Assembly: GCA_029262005.1 (NCBI GenBank)
Contig: JAJDAG010000112.1
Span: forward strand, 1 to 35,919
Direction of reading: 5' to 3'
DNA: 35,919 bases
From: Candidatus Zhuqueibacterota bacterium
Lineage (GTDB): Bacteria > Zhuqueibacterota > Zhuqueibacteria > Oceanimicrobiales > Oceanimicrobiaceae
The stretch's first letter is position 1. Each line of letters begins with the position of its first letter. This document shows positions 34,493-35,919 of the stretch, in pieces. The notes beneath the pieces are model-generated. The model made no database searches. It was not told the DNA's origin and was given only the letters and a program-made list of their open reading frames with translations. Made by a program: the position numbers and the translations under genes.

Positions 34493-34738
34493 TCAGTTAA
34501 ATTCTATTTTTGGGGAAATGATGACGGATATTTGCGCATGGCGTTCATCTACGCTCACACAATGTAACTTGTTTCGTGAAAAGACCCAGTGGCAAGATTT
34601 CAATCCGTTCTCGTGTTGAAATGGTCGGTGCTGCGCCGTGAGCGGACGCACCTGCAAAAGTGCCAGTCTCGAAACCTCAACCGTCCACCACAACCTTGCG
34701 AGCAATGAAATGACAACAAGGGAAAACTTGCTTTTCAT
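34493..34738 (-). CDS. Doubtful small protein, possibly secreted
   Basis: This is an 81-codon frame starting MKSKFSLVVISLLARLWW, with AGAGG 7 nt before the ATG. The start is signal-peptide-like, but the hydrophobic stretch is short and interrupted. Residues 40-80 have two cysteines and several histidines (HENGLKSCHW, NKLHCVSVDERH). It sits between the oxidoreductase terminator and the rhomboid start, with 26 bases to the latter. I recognise no family. The frame could be chance; the ribosome binding site is the main support. Confidence 0.3.
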   Translation of the reverse strand: MKSKFSLVVISLLARLWWTVEVSRLALLQVRPLTAQHRPFQHENGLKSCHWVFSRNKLHCVSVDERHAQISVIISPKIEFN

Positions 34739-34842
34739 AAGTACGCCTCTTGTCCTGTAAACGCATAAGAACGTTGAAGTTTCACCATAACAACAAAGCC
34801 CCGCCGGCAGCGAGGCTTTGATTAGGCATATCAATCGCTATC
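34739..34842. other. Gap between oxidoreductase and small ORF
   Basis: It contains the terminator of the oxidoreductase beta-subunit gene and the ribosome binding site of the doubtful small frame. Nothing else is seen. Confidence 0.4.
34794..34820 (-). terminator. Terminator-like hairpin after the oxidoreductase beta gene
   Basis: CAAAGCC (34794-34800) pairs with GGCTTTG (34814-34820). The hairpin begins 22 bases beyond the stop codon on the minus strand and is followed by TTGTTA. The T run is short, so termination may be partial. Confidence 0.55.
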
Positions 34843-35880
34843 CTACTTCACTTCCCATGTATCTCCCCCTTCCAACAAAGCTTGCAGGTCCGGCTTGTCA
34901 CCAAATTCATTTTGAACCATTTTTACCTGATCGTTCAACGCCTCATCGTAGCACATCTTGCTTATAGCACGGAAGACACCCACAGGCACTGGGAGTGTTG
35001 AATCTTCCATCATGTGGCTCAATATGAACGAATAGGTGGAATCCACCCGTTTCTCATCGTGAACAAGAAGATCGGATTCATTGTAGCTTCCGTCTGAGAG
35101 CGAAACAACCTCTGGTTTGAAGCCGTCCAGACGTACCCCTTTGTCTCTGTTTGCACCAAAAACAAGCGGTTGGCCATGTTCAAGATAGACAACATTATCC
35201 GCCTTAGTCTCTTTCTCGGTATATTTCATCCAGGCGCCATCATTAAAAATGTTGCAGTTCTGAAAAACCTCTACAAACGATGTCCCTTTATGCCGGGAGG
35301 CAGCTTCTAACATTTTTTTAAGGTGGCCCGGATCACGATCCAGGGTTCTCGCTACAAAGGTAGCACCACAACCGATTGCTACGCTGATAGGGTTGAACGG
35401 GTGATCAACCGAACCGTACGGAGATGATTTAGTGACCTTGCCAAATTCAGATGTAGGCGAATATTGTCCTTTGGTCAGTCCATAAATTCGGTTATTAAAG
35501 AGGATCATGTTAATGTCCACGTTCCGGCGAATCAAATGGATAAAATGATTTCCGCCAATGCTCAAGGCATCGCCATCGCCCGTTGTAACCCACACTGACA
35601 ATTCGGGGTTGGTGATTTTGACACCGGTAGCAATGGCAGGCGCCCTACCGTGGATTGTATGAAATCCGTAGGTATTCATGTAATAAGGGAAACGGCTGGA
35701 ACAACCAATGCCGGATACAAAAACATAATTTTCACGCGGACTATCCAGACCCGGTAATGTGCGTTGAGTTTGAGCGAGAATCGAGTAATCGCCACATCCC
35801 GGACACCAACGTACTTCTTGATCTGATTCAAAGTCCTTTTTCGTCAACTTCAGTTCAGTTGGACCATTTGTCGTACTCAT
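34843..35880 (-). CDS. korB: 2-oxoacid:ferredoxin oxidoreductase, beta subunit (probably 2-oxoglutarate type)
   Basis: This is the TPP-binding subunit of an oxygen-sensitive enzyme. It oxidatively decarboxylates a 2-oxoacid to the acyl-CoA and reduces ferredoxin; the reverse reaction can fix CO2. The 345-residue protein has WCPGCGDYSIL (25-35), SGIGCSSRFPYYMNTYGFHTIHGRA (56-80), and the TPP/Mg motif GDGDALSIGGNH...NMILFNN (101-130). GLTKGQYSPTS is also typical of the Kor-type beta subunits. The C-terminal extension after about 225 is common in this group. The ATG at 35880 has GGAG 8 nt upstream. It follows the end of a probable alpha subunit by two bases. The substrate assignment to 2-oxoglutarate is by family resemblance only. 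Confidence 0.9.
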   Translation of the reverse strand: MSTTNGPTELKLTKKDFESDQEVRWCPGCGDYSILAQTQRTLPGLDSPRENYVFVSGIGCSSRFPYYMNTYGFHTIHGRAPAIATGVKITNPELSVWVTTGDGDALSIGGNHFIHLIRRNVDINMILFNNRIYGLTKGQYSPTSEFGKVTKSSPYGSVDHPFNPISVAIGCGATFVARTLDRDPGHLKKMLEAASRHKGTSFVEVFQNCNIFNDGAWMKYTEKETKADNVVYLEHGQPLVFGANRDKGVRLDGFKPEVVSLSDGSYNESDLLVHDEKRVDSTYSFILSHMMEDSTLPVPVGVFRAISKMCYDEALNDQVKMVQNEFGDKPDLQALLEGGDTWEVK

Positions 35881-35882
35881 CT

Positions 35883-35919
35883 CTATTCTCCAAGTATTTC
35901 GTCAATTTTAGCTTCAATT
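35883..35919 (-). CDS. C-terminal end of probable 2-oxoacid:ferredoxin oxidoreductase alpha subunit (partial)
   Basis: Eleven codons remain before the window edge, reading ...IEAKIDEILGE and stopping with TAG at 35885-35883, two bases before the beta-subunit ATG. The frame carries the GGAG ribosome binding site of the next gene. Alpha and beta genes are commonly adjacent in this order, so identity is inferred from position. Confidence 0.5.
   Translation of the reverse strand, partial: IEAKIDEILGE

Noticed and set aside
1-35919. CRISPR arrays, tRNA or rRNA genes, prophage or integrase genes
   Set aside because: No regularly spaced repeats, no tRNA-like cloverleaf with a TTCGA arm, and no phage or integrase motifs were found by reading.

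Overview
The window looks like a chromosome segment from a Gram-negative bacterium of the FCB superphylum, close to Calditrichota or KSB1-type lineages. This is an inference. It rests on two giant secreted proteins with NPFNP-type FlgD-like/T9SS C-terminal domains, a PorV-like outer-membrane protein, ExbB/ExbD/TonB-type genes, and a 2-oxoacid:ferredoxin oxidoreductase. No rRNA, tRNA or CRISPR array was seen.

Layout. (1) 71-3988, minus strand: a housekeeping operon prfB-alr-lysS behind a near-consensus promoter (TTGACA-N17-TATATT). prfB keeps the in-frame UGA and the classical +1 frameshift site. (2) 4329-5414, minus: a membrane-anchored pentapeptide-repeat protein. (3) 5415-6511: AT-rich DNA holding a decayed IS4-type transposase fragment. 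(4) 6512-8360, plus: an SDR oxidoreductase and a two-TM potassium channel with RCK domains. (5) 8361-9191: a long non-coding stretch with a strong promoter and a leader of about 300 nt. (6) 9192-25893, plus: eight co-directional, tightly spaced genes. They encode two giant FN3-rich surface proteins, a PorV-like barrel fused to a helical domain, an enlarged ExbB, two ExbD/TolR proteins, a short TonB-like protein, and a large TPR/PEGA-like/NHL-like protein. (7) 26069-30774, plus: an orphan hybrid histidine kinase and RecQ. (8) 30816-32841, minus: a polytopic membrane protein and a VWA-type lipoprotein, convergent with recQ, with a terminator embedded in the recQ 3' end. (9) 32842-33617: non-coding, with a MITE-like inverted repeat and a chain of hairpins ending in a good plus-strand terminator. 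(10) 33618-35919, minus: a rhomboid protease with a zinc ribbon, a doubtful small ORF, the beta subunit of a 2-oxoacid:ferredoxin oxidoreductase, and the last codons of its probable alpha subunit.

The most interesting part is region 6. It encodes a proton-motive-force motor (ExbB-ExbD-ExbD-TonB-like) alongside an outer-membrane barrel of the PorV type and two surface proteins carrying T9SS-like sorting domains. This suggests a dedicated, energised envelope or surface-display apparatus. The families are recognisable, but the combination and several of the fusions (ExbB with an extracytoplasmic FN3-like domain, PorV with a helical domain, TonB with almost no periplasmic linker) are unusual. Function is inferred from composition and order only.
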